Source of the DNA: JBJFCE01 sp051888775
GTDB taxonomy: Bacteria > Bacillota > Clostridia > Lachnospirales > Lachnospiraceae
Direction: 5' to 3'
NCBI GenBank assembly: GCA_051888775.1
Contig: JBJFCE010000032.1
Span: 62,001-126,000, forward strand
Length of the DNA: 64,000 bases
Position numbers and translations under genes: made by a program. How positions within the stretch are numbered: position 1 is the first letter of the stretch; each line of letters begins with the position of its first letter. The notes beneath the pieces are model-generated. The model was not told the DNA's origin. It searched no databases and was given only the letters and a program-made list of their open reading frames with translations. Positions 25,414 through 34,601 of this stretch are shown here, piece by piece.

Positions 25414-25902
25414 TTATTTGTTATTGATATAATTCACAAGCCCTTCTGCTGCAATGATCTTCTGCATGAATTCCGGAAATGCCTGTCCCTGATAGGTCTT
25501 TCCCGTTGTAAGATCCGTGATCACACCCGTGTCAAAATTCACTTCGACCTCATCACCGTCACAGATCTCCTCGGCCGCCTCTTTACATTCCACAATCGGC
25601 AGACCGATATTGATGGCATTGCGGTAAAAAATGCGTGCAAAGGTTTCCGCAATGACGCAGCTGACACCGGACGCTTTGATTGCGATCGGTGCATGCTCTC
25701 TGGAAGAACCGCAGCCGAAATTCTTGGTTGCGACCATGATATCCCCGGTCTTTACATTTTTTACAAATTCGGTATCAATATCTTCCATGCAGTGCTTTGC
25801 CAGTTCTGCAGGATCCGATGAATTCAAATATCTTGCCGGGATGATGACATCGGTATCCACGTTATCCCCGTATTTATGTACCATTCCTTTTGCTGATTTC
25901 AT
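25414..25902 (-). CDS. leuD: 3-isopropylmalate dehydratase small subunit
   Basis: LeuD with LeuC isomerises 2-isopropylmalate to 3-isopropylmalate in leucine synthesis. From the ATG at 25902 (162 residues) it begins KGMVHKYGDNVDTDVIIPARYL and contains GCGSSREHAP, the swivel-domain signature. The upstream extension to 25938 lacks a ribosome binding site, whereas AAAGGA precedes 25902. The length fits the short, archaeal/clostridial type. It follows leuC by 51 bases. Confidence 0.96.
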   Translation of the reverse strand: MKSAKGMVHKYGDNVDTDVIIPARYLNSSDPAELAKHCMEDIDTEFVKNVKTGDIMVATKNFGCGSSREHAPIAIKASGVSCVIAETFARIFYRNAINIGLPIVECKEAAEEICDGDEVEVNFDTGVITDLTTGKTYQGQAFPEFMQKIIAAEGLVNYINNK

Positions 25903-25953
25903 ATCTATCCTTTCCGAGTGCACAGACTCATCCTTCATTTTATTTCATTCTAT

Positions 25954-27222
25954 CTAGTCTTCCAGCTCACACGGGCAGGAAATTTTTCCGGTGATTGCGC
26001 TTGCTGCTGCAACGGCAGGAGAAGCCAGATAGATTTCGGAAGTAATATGTCCCATTCTGCCAACGAAGTTTCTGTTAGTCGTTGATACACAGCGCTCGTT
26101 CTCTGCAAGGATACCCATATATCCGCCAAGGCACGGACCGCAGGTCGGTGTGCTGACAACAGCACCTGCTTCAATAAAGATCTTTAAAAGCCCTTCCTCC
26201 ATGGCATCCAGATAGATCTTCTGTGTTGCGGGAATGACGATACAGCGCATACCGTCTGCAACCTTTCTGCCCTTTAAAACAGATGCCGCAATACGCAGAT
26301 CATTCAGCCTTCCGTTGGTACAGGAACCGATTACAACCTGATCGATCTTAATATCTTCCTTGATCTCATCCACAGTTTTAGTATTTTCCGGCAGATGCGG
26401 GAATGCAACGGTCGGTTTTAAAGTACTTAAATCAATCGTGATCGTCTCATCATATTCCGCATCCTCATCCGGCTCATAAACCGTATATTCCTTTACGGAA
26501 TGCTCCTTCATATAAGCGATCGTCAGATCATCCACAGGGAAAATACCGTTCTTACCGCCGGCTTCGATCGCCATATTGGCAATCGTAAAGCGGTCATCCA
26601 TGCTCAGGTATTGAATGCCGTCTCCGGTAAATTCCATGGACTTATACAGTGCACCGTCCACACCAATCATCCCGATAATGTGCAGGATAATATCTTTGCC
26701 GCTGATCCATTTTGCCGGTTTTCCGGTCAGCACGAATTTGATTGCTCCCGGCACCTTGAACCAAGCTTTGCCTGTTGCCATACCGGCAGCCATATCGGTA
26801 CTGCCGACACCGGTGGAAAACGCACCGAGTGCACCATAGGTACAGGTATGGGAGTCCGCACCGATGATCACGTCACCTGCCACAGTCAGTCCTTTTTCCG
26901 GCAAAAGTGCATGTTCGATTCCCATCTGTCCCACTTCAAAATAGTTTGTGATCTTATTGCGGCGCGCAAATTCGCGTACACATTTGCAATGCTCCGCAGA
27001 TTTAATGTCCTTATTCGGTACAAAATGATCGGGAACGAGTGCGATCTTGTCTTTATCAAACACACCCTCCACTTTCATTTTCTCCATTTCATGAATTGCG
27101 ACCGGACTGGTAATATCATTTCCGAGTACCAGATCCAGATCTGCTTCAATCAACTGTCCGGCTTTTACGCAGTCAAGTCCCGCATGTGCCGCCAGTATTT
27201 TCTGGGTCATTGTCATTCCCAT
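25954..27222 (-). CDS. leuC: 3-isopropylmalate dehydratase large subunit
   Basis: This 422-residue aconitase-family enzyme holds a 4Fe-4S cluster with ligands Cys301 (IGSCTNGR), Cys361 and Cys364 (TPTCGPCLGG). GADSHTCTYGALGAF and FSTGVGSTDMA are family signatures. GGAGG lies 6 bases before the ATG. It is the shorter (about 420) class paired with a separate small subunit, as here. A promoter-like sequence and palindrome lie just upstream at 27247-27286. No leuA or leuB is in the window. Confidence 0.96.
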   Translation of the reverse strand: MGMTMTQKILAAHAGLDCVKAGQLIEADLDLVLGNDITSPVAIHEMEKMKVEGVFDKDKIALVPDHFVPNKDIKSAEHCKCVREFARRNKITNYFEVGQMGIEHALLPEKGLTVAGDVIIGADSHTCTYGALGAFSTGVGSTDMAAGMATGKAWFKVPGAIKFVLTGKPAKWISGKDIILHIIGMIGVDGALYKSMEFTGDGIQYLSMDDRFTIANMAIEAGGKNGIFPVDDLTIAYMKEHSVKEYTVYEPDEDAEYDETITIDLSTLKPTVAFPHLPENTKTVDEIKEDIKIDQVVIGSCTNGRLNDLRIAASVLKGRKVADGMRCIVIPATQKIYLDAMEEGLLKIFIEAGAVVSTPTCGPCLGGYMGILAENERCVSTTNRNFVGRMGHITSEIYLASPAVAAASAITGKISCPCELED

Positions 27223-27246
27223 AGCAAGCCTCCAACATACTCTGTA

Positions 27247-27286
27247 TTCTTAAAACGATTCGGGTTCGATATCAAAACTTTTGATA
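27247..27286 (-). promoter_or_regulatory. Candidate leuCD promoter overlapped by a 17-bp palindrome
   Basis: On the minus strand TTGATA (27270-27275), a 17-base spacer and TAAGAA (27247-27252) precede leuC. The -35 lies in the perfect palindrome TATCAAAACTTTTGATA (27270-27286), which could be an operator. The -10 is a weak match, so the promoter is tentative. Confidence 0.45.
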
Positions 27287-27292
27287 CCGTAG

Positions 27293-27330
27293 AAAAAACG
27301 CTCCCGATTCATACTTTGAAAAGGGAGCGC
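27293..27330 (-). terminator. Intrinsic terminator after ilvC
   Basis: CGCTCCC (27299-27305) pairs with GGGAGCG (27323-27329) and the minus strand continues TTTTTTC. It lies 12 bases past the ilvC stop and makes leuCD a separate unit, unless read-through occurs. Confidence 0.85.
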
Positions 27331-27341
27331 TGTTCTTGTGA

Positions 27342-28358
27342 TTAATTGTTGATTAACTTATCCTCGCCATTCCAGCTATAAAGTTTTCTTACTTCTTCAC
27401 CAACCAGCTCTGAAGGATGCTCTGCGGCTAATTTTCTCATTGCTTTGAAATGAGCCTGACCGCCTGCGGAAGACATATCCAGTAAGAAGTCTTTTGCAAA
27501 AGTACCATCCTGAATATCCTTTAAGATCTTCTTCATCGTCTTCTTGGTCTCTTCCGTGATGATCTTCGGTCCGGTAATATAATCACCGTATTCTGCCGTA
27601 TTGGAAATGGAATATCTCATGCCCTTGAAGCCGGACTGATAGATCAGATCTACGATCAGCTTCATCTCATGGATACACTCAAAATATGCATTTCTCGGAT
27701 CATATCCTGCCTCAACCAGAGTTTCGAAGCCTGCCTGCATCAATGCTACAACACCGCCGCAAAGAACTGCCTGCTCACCGAACAGGTCTGTCTCGGTCTC
27801 GGTTCTGAAGGTTGTCTCCAGAACACCTGCACGTGCGCCGCCGATTGCCAGTGCGTATGCCAGTGCCAGATCCTGTGCCTTTCCTGTTGCATCCTGATGA
27901 ACAGCAACCAGACAAGGAACACCTTTACCTGCCTGATACTCACTTCTTACAGTATGTCCCGGTCCTTTCGGTGCGATCATGGTAACATCAACATCCTTGG
28001 GAGGTACGATCTGACCGAAATGAATATTGAAGCCGTGTGCAAACATTAACATATTGCCCGGCTCAAGGTTCGGCTCAATGTCCTTTTTGTACATAGATGC
28101 CTGTAACTCATCATTGATCAGGATCATAATAATATCTGCTTTCTTAGCAGCTTCTGCAGCTGTATATACTTCAAAGCCCTGAGCTTCTGCTTTTGCCCAG
28201 GATTTAGAACCTTCATAAAGTCCGATAATGACATGACAGCCCGACTCCTTTGCATTTAGTGCATGGGCATGTCCCTGACTGCCGTAGCCGATGACTGCGA
28301 TTGTCTTGCCTTCCAATAAGCTTAAATTACAATCTTCCTGGTAAAAAATCTTTGCCAT
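27342..28358 (-). CDS. ilvC: Ketol-acid reductoisomerase
   Basis: IlvC converts acetohydroxy acids to dihydroxy acids with NAD(P)H in isoleucine/valine synthesis. From the ATG at 28358 (338 residues; AGGAGGAG 7 bases upstream) it begins MAKIFYQEDCNLSLLEGKTI with the dinucleotide motif GYGSQGHA at 24-31; GPGHTVR and CIHEMKLIVDL mark the catalytic domain. It is the short class I form. The frame extending to 28418 lacks a site. Confidence 0.97.
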   Translation of the reverse strand: MAKIFYQEDCNLSLLEGKTIAVIGYGSQGHAHALNAKESGCHVIIGLYEGSKSWAKAEAQGFEVYTAAEAAKKADIIMILINDELQASMYKKDIEPNLEPGNMLMFAHGFNIHFGQIVPPKDVDVTMIAPKGPGHTVRSEYQAGKGVPCLVAVHQDATGKAQDLALAYALAIGGARAGVLETTFRTETETDLFGEQAVLCGGVVALMQAGFETLVEAGYDPRNAYFECIHEMKLIVDLIYQSGFKGMRYSISNTAEYGDYITGPKIITEETKKTMKKILKDIQDGTFAKDFLLDMSSAGGQAHFKAMRKLAAEHPSELVGEEVRKLYSWNGEDKLINN

Positions 28359-28516
28359 TTTTGTTCTCCTCCTGTTTGGAATTTTTCTTGATTTATAACA
28401 AAAGAAATCATTCTTCATCTGTTGGAATGGAAAATAATCCTTTTATTAACGTATTTTATATGTACTCTTTGTGCGGACGATAAAACAATGCTTTTGTCCG
28501 GATTCTGTTGACCAGA

Positions 28517-29017
28517 TTAGTCAATCCAGATAACTCCGTCCGTACCTCGTCTGAGACCCGCAATACCGGTTCTTGCAAGCTCTAAGATTTCATAACCGGA
28601 AAGCAGATTTAAGAATGCATCAATCTTAGACTGATCTCCGGTAATCTCGATCATCAAACTTTCCGGGCTGACATCCACAATTTTTGCACGGAAAATATCC
28701 GCCATGGAAATGACACTCTGGCGATTGTCATTATCCGTGCGTACCTTTACCAGCGCAAGCTCACGATAAACACTCTCATCCGGCTTTAATTCACGCACAT
28801 CTCTGACATCAACAAGCTTCGCCACCTGCTTCTCAATCTGCTGCAGAATCTCCTCGTCACCTGTAGCCACAATCGTGATCCGCGTAATCTTCGGATCCGC
28901 GGTAACACCGGCTGTGATGCTTTCGATATTATATCCGCGTCTGGAAAACAGACCGGAAATCCGGCTCAATACACCGGAGGTATTATCAACCAGTAACTGA
29001 AATACTCTCTTATGCAT
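28517..29017 (-). CDS. ilvN: Acetolactate synthase small subunit
   Basis: The 166-residue regulatory subunit has an N-terminal ACT domain (RVFQLLVDNTSGVLSRISGLFSRRGYNIESI) that senses valine, and the C-terminal ALS_ss domain ending in LELARTGIAGLRR. It has its own promoter (29053-29081) with two upstream direct repeats, and it leads toward ilvC 158 bases away. A second small subunit gene lies just upstream; see findings. Confidence 0.95.
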   Translation of the reverse strand: MHKRVFQLLVDNTSGVLSRISGLFSRRGYNIESITAGVTADPKITRITIVATGDEEILQQIEKQVAKLVDVRDVRELKPDESVYRELALVKVRTDNDNRQSVISMADIFRAKIVDVSPESLMIEITGDQSKIDAFLNLLSGYEILELARTGIAGLRRGTDGVIWID

Positions 29018-29052
29018 AGCTTATCCTTTCGTCTTAACTGACACTATCTGAT

Positions 29053-29126
29053 ATTTTAACAACTTCCCTTTAGTTTGTCAATGTAACTCGTTAAAGTACT
29101 TGCGTATTACAATCGTTAAAGTACTT
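29053..29126 (-). promoter_or_regulatory. ilvN promoter with two upstream direct repeats
   Basis: On the minus strand TTGACA (29076-29081), 17 bases and TAAAAT (29053-29058) form a strong promoter ahead of ilvN. Directly upstream, AAGTACTTTAACGA occurs twice in the same orientation (29088-29101 and 29113-29126), 25 bases apart. Two sites about two and a half helical turns apart next to the -35 suggest binding by an activator or repressor I cannot name. Confidence 0.65.
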
Positions 29127-29148
29127 TGCAATATTGCGGCATCTCCAT

Positions 29149-29637
29149 TCAGTTATCCGCTTCCTGACACTTGGAAAGCGCCAACGTCCCGGTACGTGCC
29201 ACTTCAACAATACTGATGGACTGGAACATCTGCAAGAGGAGCTTTACTTTCTCCGGCTCGTCACAAATCTGGATCGTCATCATATTCTTAGACATATCTA
29301 CAATCTGTGCTTTTAAAATATCACAAATTTCCATAATATCACGGCGATTGTTCTTGTTATATTTTACCTTACAGAGCATAAGCTCACGACTGATGCTCTG
29401 AGGCTCGTCAAAAGTTTTCACCTTAATGACATCAAGTTTTTTGTTCAGTTGTTTCTCGATCTGCTCAATGGTACGTTTGTCTCCGGAACTGACAATCGTC
29501 ATACAGGAAACTGCAGGGTCATCGGTCTCTCCTACGGCAAGAGAATCAATATTAAAGCATCTTCTGGAAAACAGCCCGGCAACCTTGCAAAGCACACCGG
29601 ATCTGTTTTCTACCAAAACAGAATATATTTTTTTCAT
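29149..29637 (-). CDS. Second acetolactate synthase small subunit
   Basis: The 162-residue protein has the same ACT plus ALS_ss layout (KIYSVLVENRSGVLCKVAGLFSRRCFNIDSL; SIVEVARTGTLALSK) but is clearly diverged from the one encoded at 28517. It lies 9 bases downstream of ilvB, so it is probably the dedicated partner of that catalytic subunit. E. coli IlvH-type subunits are the closest comparison. Confidence 0.93.
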   Translation of the reverse strand: MKKIYSVLVENRSGVLCKVAGLFSRRCFNIDSLAVGETDDPAVSCMTIVSSGDKRTIEQIEKQLNKKLDVIKVKTFDEPQSISRELMLCKVKYNKNNRRDIMEICDILKAQIVDMSKNMMTIQICDEPEKVKLLLQMFQSISIVEVARTGTLALSKCQEADN

Positions 29638-29646
29638 AATACCCTC

Positions 29647-31263
29647 CTATTTTACCAGATCCATCGGATCAATGCGGCATTCCATCAAAATCGCATCCTT
29701 AGCATCCAGAAATCTCCGGATCGCTGCTTCTGCATGATCCATATTTTCAAGGACAATGCATTCCATGTCATAAGCAGACGCAAGCTTTTTGATATCCGGA
29801 CTTCCCGACAGATCTACAACGGAATAGTTGTCTTTATAGGTATAATGCTGATACTCACGAACCATACCCAGGTAATTATTTTTCATGACAATGATCTTAA
29901 CCGGAACATGATGCTGTCTCATCGTTGCAAGTTCCATCATCGACATCTGGAAAGAACCGTCTCCGCATACCGCAACAACCTGCCTGTCCGGTGCCGCCAG
30001 TTTTGCGCCGATTGCGGCAGGAATGGAATAGCCCATGGTTCCCATGCCTCCGGATGTTAAAAACTGACCTTTTTTCACAATATGATAAGCACAGGACCAG
30101 ATCTGATTCTGTCCGACATCGGCAACATAGATCGCATCATCTTCCATGGCTTCCGAAAGCATCGGAATAAATTTCGCAGGGTCCACAAAACCGGGATGCT
30201 CCGTTCTCTTGATTTTTAATGTGTCACGATATTCATCCAACTGTCTGATCCATGCTTCGCTTTCCGGCTGGATCTCCTGTTCCAGAAGATCTTTGAAAAT
30301 ATGCTTTGCATCACCGACAATAGGAATAGTCGGACCTGCATTTTTGCCGATCTCTGCAGGATCGACATCAATATGTACCAATACTTTATTCCGTGTAATC
30401 AGATCCGGCTGACTGACGGCACGATCTGCCACGCGGGCACCGACCATCAACAGCAGATCGGATTCATTCATTGCCCGGTTTGCATACGGCTGTCCGTTAT
30501 TACCGACCATGCCGTAATACAACGGATGTTTGGTCGGCATGACTCCGATTCCCATCATGGTAGAAACCACCGGGATATTGTGCTTTTCAGCAAATTCCTG
30601 AAGTTCCTTCTGTGCATCACTGAGCAGTACACCGCCACCGGCGCAGATAATCGGACGCTCTGCTTTTTCCAGTTCTTTCACAACCTTTTTGATCTGTACC
30701 ATATTTCCCTTTACCGTAGGCTTATAGGTACGAAGTGCAACACTTTCCGGATATCTGAACTTACTGATGGATGCATTCTGGATATCAATCGGCACATCGA
30801 TCAGAACGGGGCCCTTTCTTCCTGTTGACGCAATGTGAAAAGCTTCTTTAAAAATACGCGGAATATCTTCCACATTTTTTACAAGATAGCTGTATTTTAC
30901 AAATGATTCCACAGCTCCGGTAATGTCCGCCTCCTGAAATACATCACTTCCGAGCAGCTCACTGTTTACCTGCCCCGTAATACAGACAAGCGGAATACTG
31001 TCGGCAAATGCCGTCGCAATTCCAGTGATCAGATTAGTCGCACCCGGACCGCTTGTAACGGCACAAACTCCTACTCCGCCCGTTACACGTGCCATACCGC
31101 TTGCACAATGTGCGGCATTCTGCTCCGTACGGATCAGGATCGTACGGATATCGGATTCCAGAATACTATTATAAAAGGGACAGATTGCCACACCGGGATA
31201 ACCATATACCGTTGTGACTCCCTCCGCTTCCAGACATTTTACCATTGCATCTGCACCATTCAT
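29647..31263 (-). CDS. ilvB: Acetolactate synthase catalytic subunit
   Basis: This ThDP-dependent enzyme condenses two pyruvates (or pyruvate and 2-ketobutyrate). The catalytic glutamate is Glu47 (RTEQNAAH), the ThDP-Mg motif is GDGSFQMSMMEL...KNN near 428-456, and the flavin-site region carries the middle-domain motifs. Length (538) is at the short end of the family (550-600), with a compact N terminus. It is followed by its small subunit gene and lies 63 bases after the methionine synthase gene, so the two may be cotranscribed. Confidence 0.96.
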   Translation of the reverse strand: MNGADAMVKCLEAEGVTTVYGYPGVAICPFYNSILESDIRTILIRTEQNAAHCASGMARVTGGVGVCAVTSGPGATNLITGIATAFADSIPLVCITGQVNSELLGSDVFQEADITGAVESFVKYSYLVKNVEDIPRIFKEAFHIASTGRKGPVLIDVPIDIQNASISKFRYPESVALRTYKPTVKGNMVQIKKVVKELEKAERPIICAGGGVLLSDAQKELQEFAEKHNIPVVSTMMGIGVMPTKHPLYYGMVGNNGQPYANRAMNESDLLLMVGARVADRAVSQPDLITRNKVLVHIDVDPAEIGKNAGPTIPIVGDAKHIFKDLLEQEIQPESEAWIRQLDEYRDTLKIKRTEHPGFVDPAKFIPMLSEAMEDDAIYVADVGQNQIWSCAYHIVKKGQFLTSGGMGTMGYSIPAAIGAKLAAPDRQVVAVCGDGSFQMSMMELATMRQHHVPVKIIVMKNNYLGMVREYQHYTYKDNYSVVDLSGSPDIKKLASAYDMECIVLENMDHAEAAIRRFLDAKDAILMECRIDPMDLVK

Positions 31264-31326
31264 TTGTTACACCAATCCCTTCATATCATTTTATCATCGG
31301 CATTGACAGCCGTTTACTTTAAAATA

Positions 31327-33909
31327 TCATTTCAGATTTAAAAGACGCTTTACAACAACAACCGCTTCTGCCGCATCCTTGGAATAGCCGTCCGCACCGA
31401 TTTCCTCAGCATAATCATTGGTAATGACAGCACCTCCGATAATAATCTTACAGTCCAGATTTTCTTCCCGTGCCAGTGTAATCACTTCCTTCATCTGAAG
31501 CATGGTGGTCGTCATAAGCGCCGACAACGCGATAACCGCGGCATGCTCGTTTCTGGCTGTTTCAATAATCGTCTCTTTCTCAACATCCTTACCCAGGTCG
31601 ATTACTCGAAAGCCGTGATTTTTTAACATCAATGCCACAAGATTCTTTCCGATATCGTGGATGTCCCCTTTGACGGTTGCGATCACGATGGTTGGAAGTT
31701 CTTCCCCCGTCCTCTGTGCCGCAAGATGCGGTTCGAGTACCGCAATGGCAAGCTTCATCGCTTCCGCACTGTTAATCAGCTGCGGCAGGAAATATTTTCC
31801 TTTTTCAAACAGAATACCGACCTCATCAATTGCCGGCATCAGGGCATGATTCAAAATATGGGATGCCTCAACACCACCTGCCAACAACTGTTCTGCAATC
31901 ATGGCGCTATCGGATTTTCTTCCTTTCAGTACTGCCTCATAAATCTCCGAAAGTTCGGTCGGAATGACCGGACTGCCCATTTCAACAGTATTTGCAAGAT
32001 GATCTGATTGCGATGCCACACTTTCTTTACCTGTTACTTCTTTACCCGAAGTCTGAGATACTGTTTTTGCACTGTCGCTTTGAAGTGCAGTCTGTGCTGC
32101 TTTGGCTGTCTCCGCCTCATCCCGTTCTTTCATTTTACTCGTATATTCAATATAACGAAGATCTGCGTTCTCTTTATGCAGCAGCAGATCTGCCGCGAAC
32201 GCGGTATTCATAAGCAGTCTTTGTGACGGATTGGCAATTGCCATCGTCAGCCCCTGTTGGATCGCCATTGTTAAGAAAGAAGCATTCACATAGCTTCGTT
32301 CCGGCAGTCCGAAAGAAATATTGGATAATCCGCAGGTTGTTGCAATATCCCGCTCCTTACAATAAGCAAAGGTTTGCAGGGTGTTCGCTGCCGCCTCGGG
32401 ATTCGCACCGACCGTCATGACCAAACCGTCAACAACAATATCCTGCCTTCCCAGCCCGTAGTCAGCAGCTTTTTCTATTAACGTTTCGATAATCTGTACT
32501 TTTTCTTCAAAAGATTCCGGCAATCCGTTATCCGACAACGGAAGCAGGATCACCATGGCGCCATATTTTTTTGCCAGTGCAAGCAGAGGTTCGCACTTTT
32601 CCGATTCCAAAGACACGGAATTGATCAATGCTCGTCCGGGATATCTGCGCAGTGCCGCTTCCATAACCTCCACATGAGAAGAGTCAACAGAAACCGGCAG
32701 ATTGGATACGGTTGTAACTTCCTCCAGTGCACGCAGCATCATGTCTTTCTCATCAATACCGGACATTCCCATGTTGACATCCAGAATAGATGCCCCCATT
32801 TCTTCCTGTTCCATTGCAAATTTTGATACCATGGAAAGAGAGCCTTCCCTCAGTTCCGCCTGTAGTTTTTTCTTACCGGTAGGATTGATTCGTTCACCGA
32901 TGACCATAAACGGACTGTCTGTCGTAAAGGCAACCGTCTTACGCTCGGAAGTCAGATAATGAATTTTCTTTACTCTGTTATCGACATCCGGATTTATACA
33001 CCGGCTTTCCGAAAATGCATTCGAGGAAGCATATTTCTCCGCTAGCATTTGTTTTGTTTTGGTAATATATTCCGGACTTGTACCGCAGCAGCCGCCGACA
33101 ATGGATGCACCTGCCTCAATCAACATCTGCATCTGCTTTGCAAATTCTTCCGCATCCATGGAATATCCCGTAGTTCCGTCCGGCATCAGACACGGCATTC
33201 CGGCATTCGGCTTTGCTATAATCGGAACAGTCGCCACTTCTGCCATTTTCCGAATCAGGGATGCCATCTGATCCGGTCCTGTGGAACAGTTAGCTCCGAC
33301 AGCATCCGCACCCAGACTCTGTAATGTAATAACCGCAGTCTGTGCATCCGTACCGTATAAAGTACGTCCGTCCTGTTCAAAGGTCAGCGTTGCCATTACC
33401 GGGAGATCGCAGGTCTCCTTTGCCGCAATCAATGCTGCTCTTGTTTCCTGAAGGCTCATCATTGTTTCAATAACCAATAAATCAACGCCTTCCTCTACAA
33501 GAAAACGGATCTGCTCTTTATATACATCAACCAATTCTTCAAAATCAAGGCTTCCGATAGGGGCAAGCTGCACTCCGGTCATCGTCAGATCTCCTGCCAC
33601 CAACGCTTTTTTGTCAGCCGCTTTTCGGGAAATTGCCACCAGTCTGCGGATCATTTCCTCCTGCTGTGCTTCCATGCCGTATTCCTTTAACTTCAAACGG
33701 CTGGTCGTAAATGTCGGAGCATAAATAATATCACTTCCTGCCGCAACATACTCCTGTTGCAGTTTCAGCATAACATCCTCATGCTCTAAAATCCACTGTT
33801 CCGGGCACACTCCCGCCGGCATGCCGGCTTTCATCAGATTAGACCCTGTTGCACCATCCAGAAAAAGCACTTTTTGTAAGCAAGCTTCCCGAAATTCCTG
33901 TTTGTTCAC
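31327..33909 (-). CDS. Cobalamin-dependent methionine synthase lacking the reactivation domain
   Basis: Domains in order: homocysteine methyltransferase (about 1-295; zinc cysteines in GANCSTG and GGCCGTSP), pterin-binding domain (GERINPTGKKKLQ; about 320-580), a Ser/Ala/Glu-rich linker (about 600-655), then B12 cap and B12-binding domains with DIHDIGKN (about 746), whose His ligates cobalt. The C-terminal SAM-binding reactivation domain of E. coli MetH is absent, as is common in Clostridia, which use separate activators. I start at the GTG at 33909 (860 residues): it follows an AGG site by 8 bases, and the TTG at 33945 would be only about 8 bases from the predicted transcript start. Confidence 0.92.
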   Translation of the reverse strand: MNKQEFREACLQKVLFLDGATGSNLMKAGMPAGVCPEQWILEHEDVMLKLQQEYVAAGSDIIYAPTFTTSRLKLKEYGMEAQQEEMIRRLVAISRKAADKKALVAGDLTMTGVQLAPIGSLDFEELVDVYKEQIRFLVEEGVDLLVIETMMSLQETRAALIAAKETCDLPVMATLTFEQDGRTLYGTDAQTAVITLQSLGADAVGANCSTGPDQMASLIRKMAEVATVPIIAKPNAGMPCLMPDGTTGYSMDAEEFAKQMQMLIEAGASIVGGCCGTSPEYITKTKQMLAEKYASSNAFSESRCINPDVDNRVKKIHYLTSERKTVAFTTDSPFMVIGERINPTGKKKLQAELREGSLSMVSKFAMEQEEMGASILDVNMGMSGIDEKDMMLRALEEVTTVSNLPVSVDSSHVEVMEAALRRYPGRALINSVSLESEKCEPLLALAKKYGAMVILLPLSDNGLPESFEEKVQIIETLIEKAADYGLGRQDIVVDGLVMTVGANPEAAANTLQTFAYCKERDIATTCGLSNISFGLPERSYVNASFLTMAIQQGLTMAIANPSQRLLMNTAFAADLLLHKENADLRYIEYTSKMKERDEAETAKAAQTALQSDSAKTVSQTSGKEVTGKESVASQSDHLANTVEMGSPVIPTELSEIYEAVLKGRKSDSAMIAEQLLAGGVEASHILNHALMPAIDEVGILFEKGKYFLPQLINSAEAMKLAIAVLEPHLAAQRTGEELPTIVIATVKGDIHDIGKNLVALMLKNHGFRVIDLGKDVEKETIIETARNEHAAVIALSALMTTTMLQMKEVITLAREENLDCKIIIGGAVITNDYAEEIGADGYSKDAAEAVVVVKRLLNLK

Positions 33910-33959
33910 GATATTGTCCTGCCTTTCCACTTGCATTCCCAACAAATTCTAGTGTTTCA

Positions 33960-33988
33960 ATCATATCATTTTTAGATTCTATATGCAA
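33960..33988 (-). promoter_or_regulatory. Promoter of the methionine synthase gene
   Basis: TTGCAT (33983-33988), 17 bases and TATGAT (33960-33965) on the minus strand. The leader to the GTG start is about 45 bases, which leaves no room for a SAM or cobalamin riboswitch. Confidence 0.7.
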
Positions 33989-34003
33989 TATTTCCTGTAT
34001 AAC

Positions 34004-34033
34004 AAAAGAACCCGGAAATCTCCGGGTTCTTTT
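34004..34033. terminator. Strong bidirectional terminator
   Basis: AAAAGAACCCGGA (34004-34016) pairs perfectly with TCCGGGTTCTTTT (34021-34033) around a four-base loop. It ends the membrane protein gene at 34061 on the minus strand. Confidence 0.92.
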
Positions 34034-34060
34034 ACATTCTATTGATATTATTTCAAGAAA

Positions 34061-34534
34061 TTACATCTGAGGTGCCTGATCCTTCTTTGCTCCAAAAAGC
34101 GGAAGTAACAGAACAACAACAATAGCGATTGCTGCAATTACCATAAGCCAGAAGAAGAAGTTTACGCTCATGCTGTATGATCCGCCAAAAGCTTCAATCA
34201 TTTCAATTGCTGCCTTTTCCTCTGCTCCAAGACCGAGATGAGCTAACTGCTGGATCAGTTTGAAAATACAGAAAAGAGCGTTAATTACTGCAAGGATCAA
34301 TGCGGAATTATTCTTCTTTAAGAAAAGAATAACTGCCGTAAGAACAAAAAGCACAAGCATAAATGCACCATATACAGTCATAATGGAAGTAGCTTCTTTT
34401 ATACTCTCACCCATATAACTTGCTTTTTCTACAACCTTCGCAAGTAATGTGCTTACCACACCTACAGCACATAAAATTACTGCAATAAAATTAATAGAAG
34501 GTGCTGTCTGTGAAAAAAAGTTTGATTTATTCAT
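34061..34534 (-). CDS. Four-span membrane protein of unknown function
   Basis: From the ATG at 34534 (157 residues; GAGAGGAG upstream) four hydrophobic helices are visible: FIAVILCAVGVVSTLLA, VYGAFMLVLFVLTAVILFL, ALILAVINALFCIFKL, and FFFWLMVIAAIAIVVVLLLPLF. I recognise no family. The topology matches the membrane part of the zinc-ribbon protein encoded just upstream, suggesting the two are paralogous halves or partners. Confidence 0.65.
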   Translation of the reverse strand: MNKSNFFSQTAPSINFIAVILCAVGVVSTLLAKVVEKASYMGESIKEATSIMTVYGAFMLVLFVLTAVILFLKKNNSALILAVINALFCIFKLIQQLAHLGLGAEEKAAIEMIEAFGGSYSMSVNFFFWLMVIAAIAIVVVLLLPLFGAKKDQAPQM

Positions 34535-34601
34535 TATTTTCTCTCCTCTCATATCGATTTAATATAATCTTACGATATGTACTTATAATGTTTATTGTCT
34601 T

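Noticed and set aside
28359..28516. T-box or other riboswitch between ilvN and ilvC
   Set aside because: I see no T-box sequence, specifier stem or terminator/antiterminator pair; only a weak imperfect hairpin.
29088..29126. CRISPR-like repeats
   Set aside because: Only two short copies with an 11-base gap and no cas genes; they fit a regulatory site.
33910..34003. SAM or cobalamin riboswitch ahead of methionine synthase
   Set aside because: The predicted leader is about 45 bases, too short for either.
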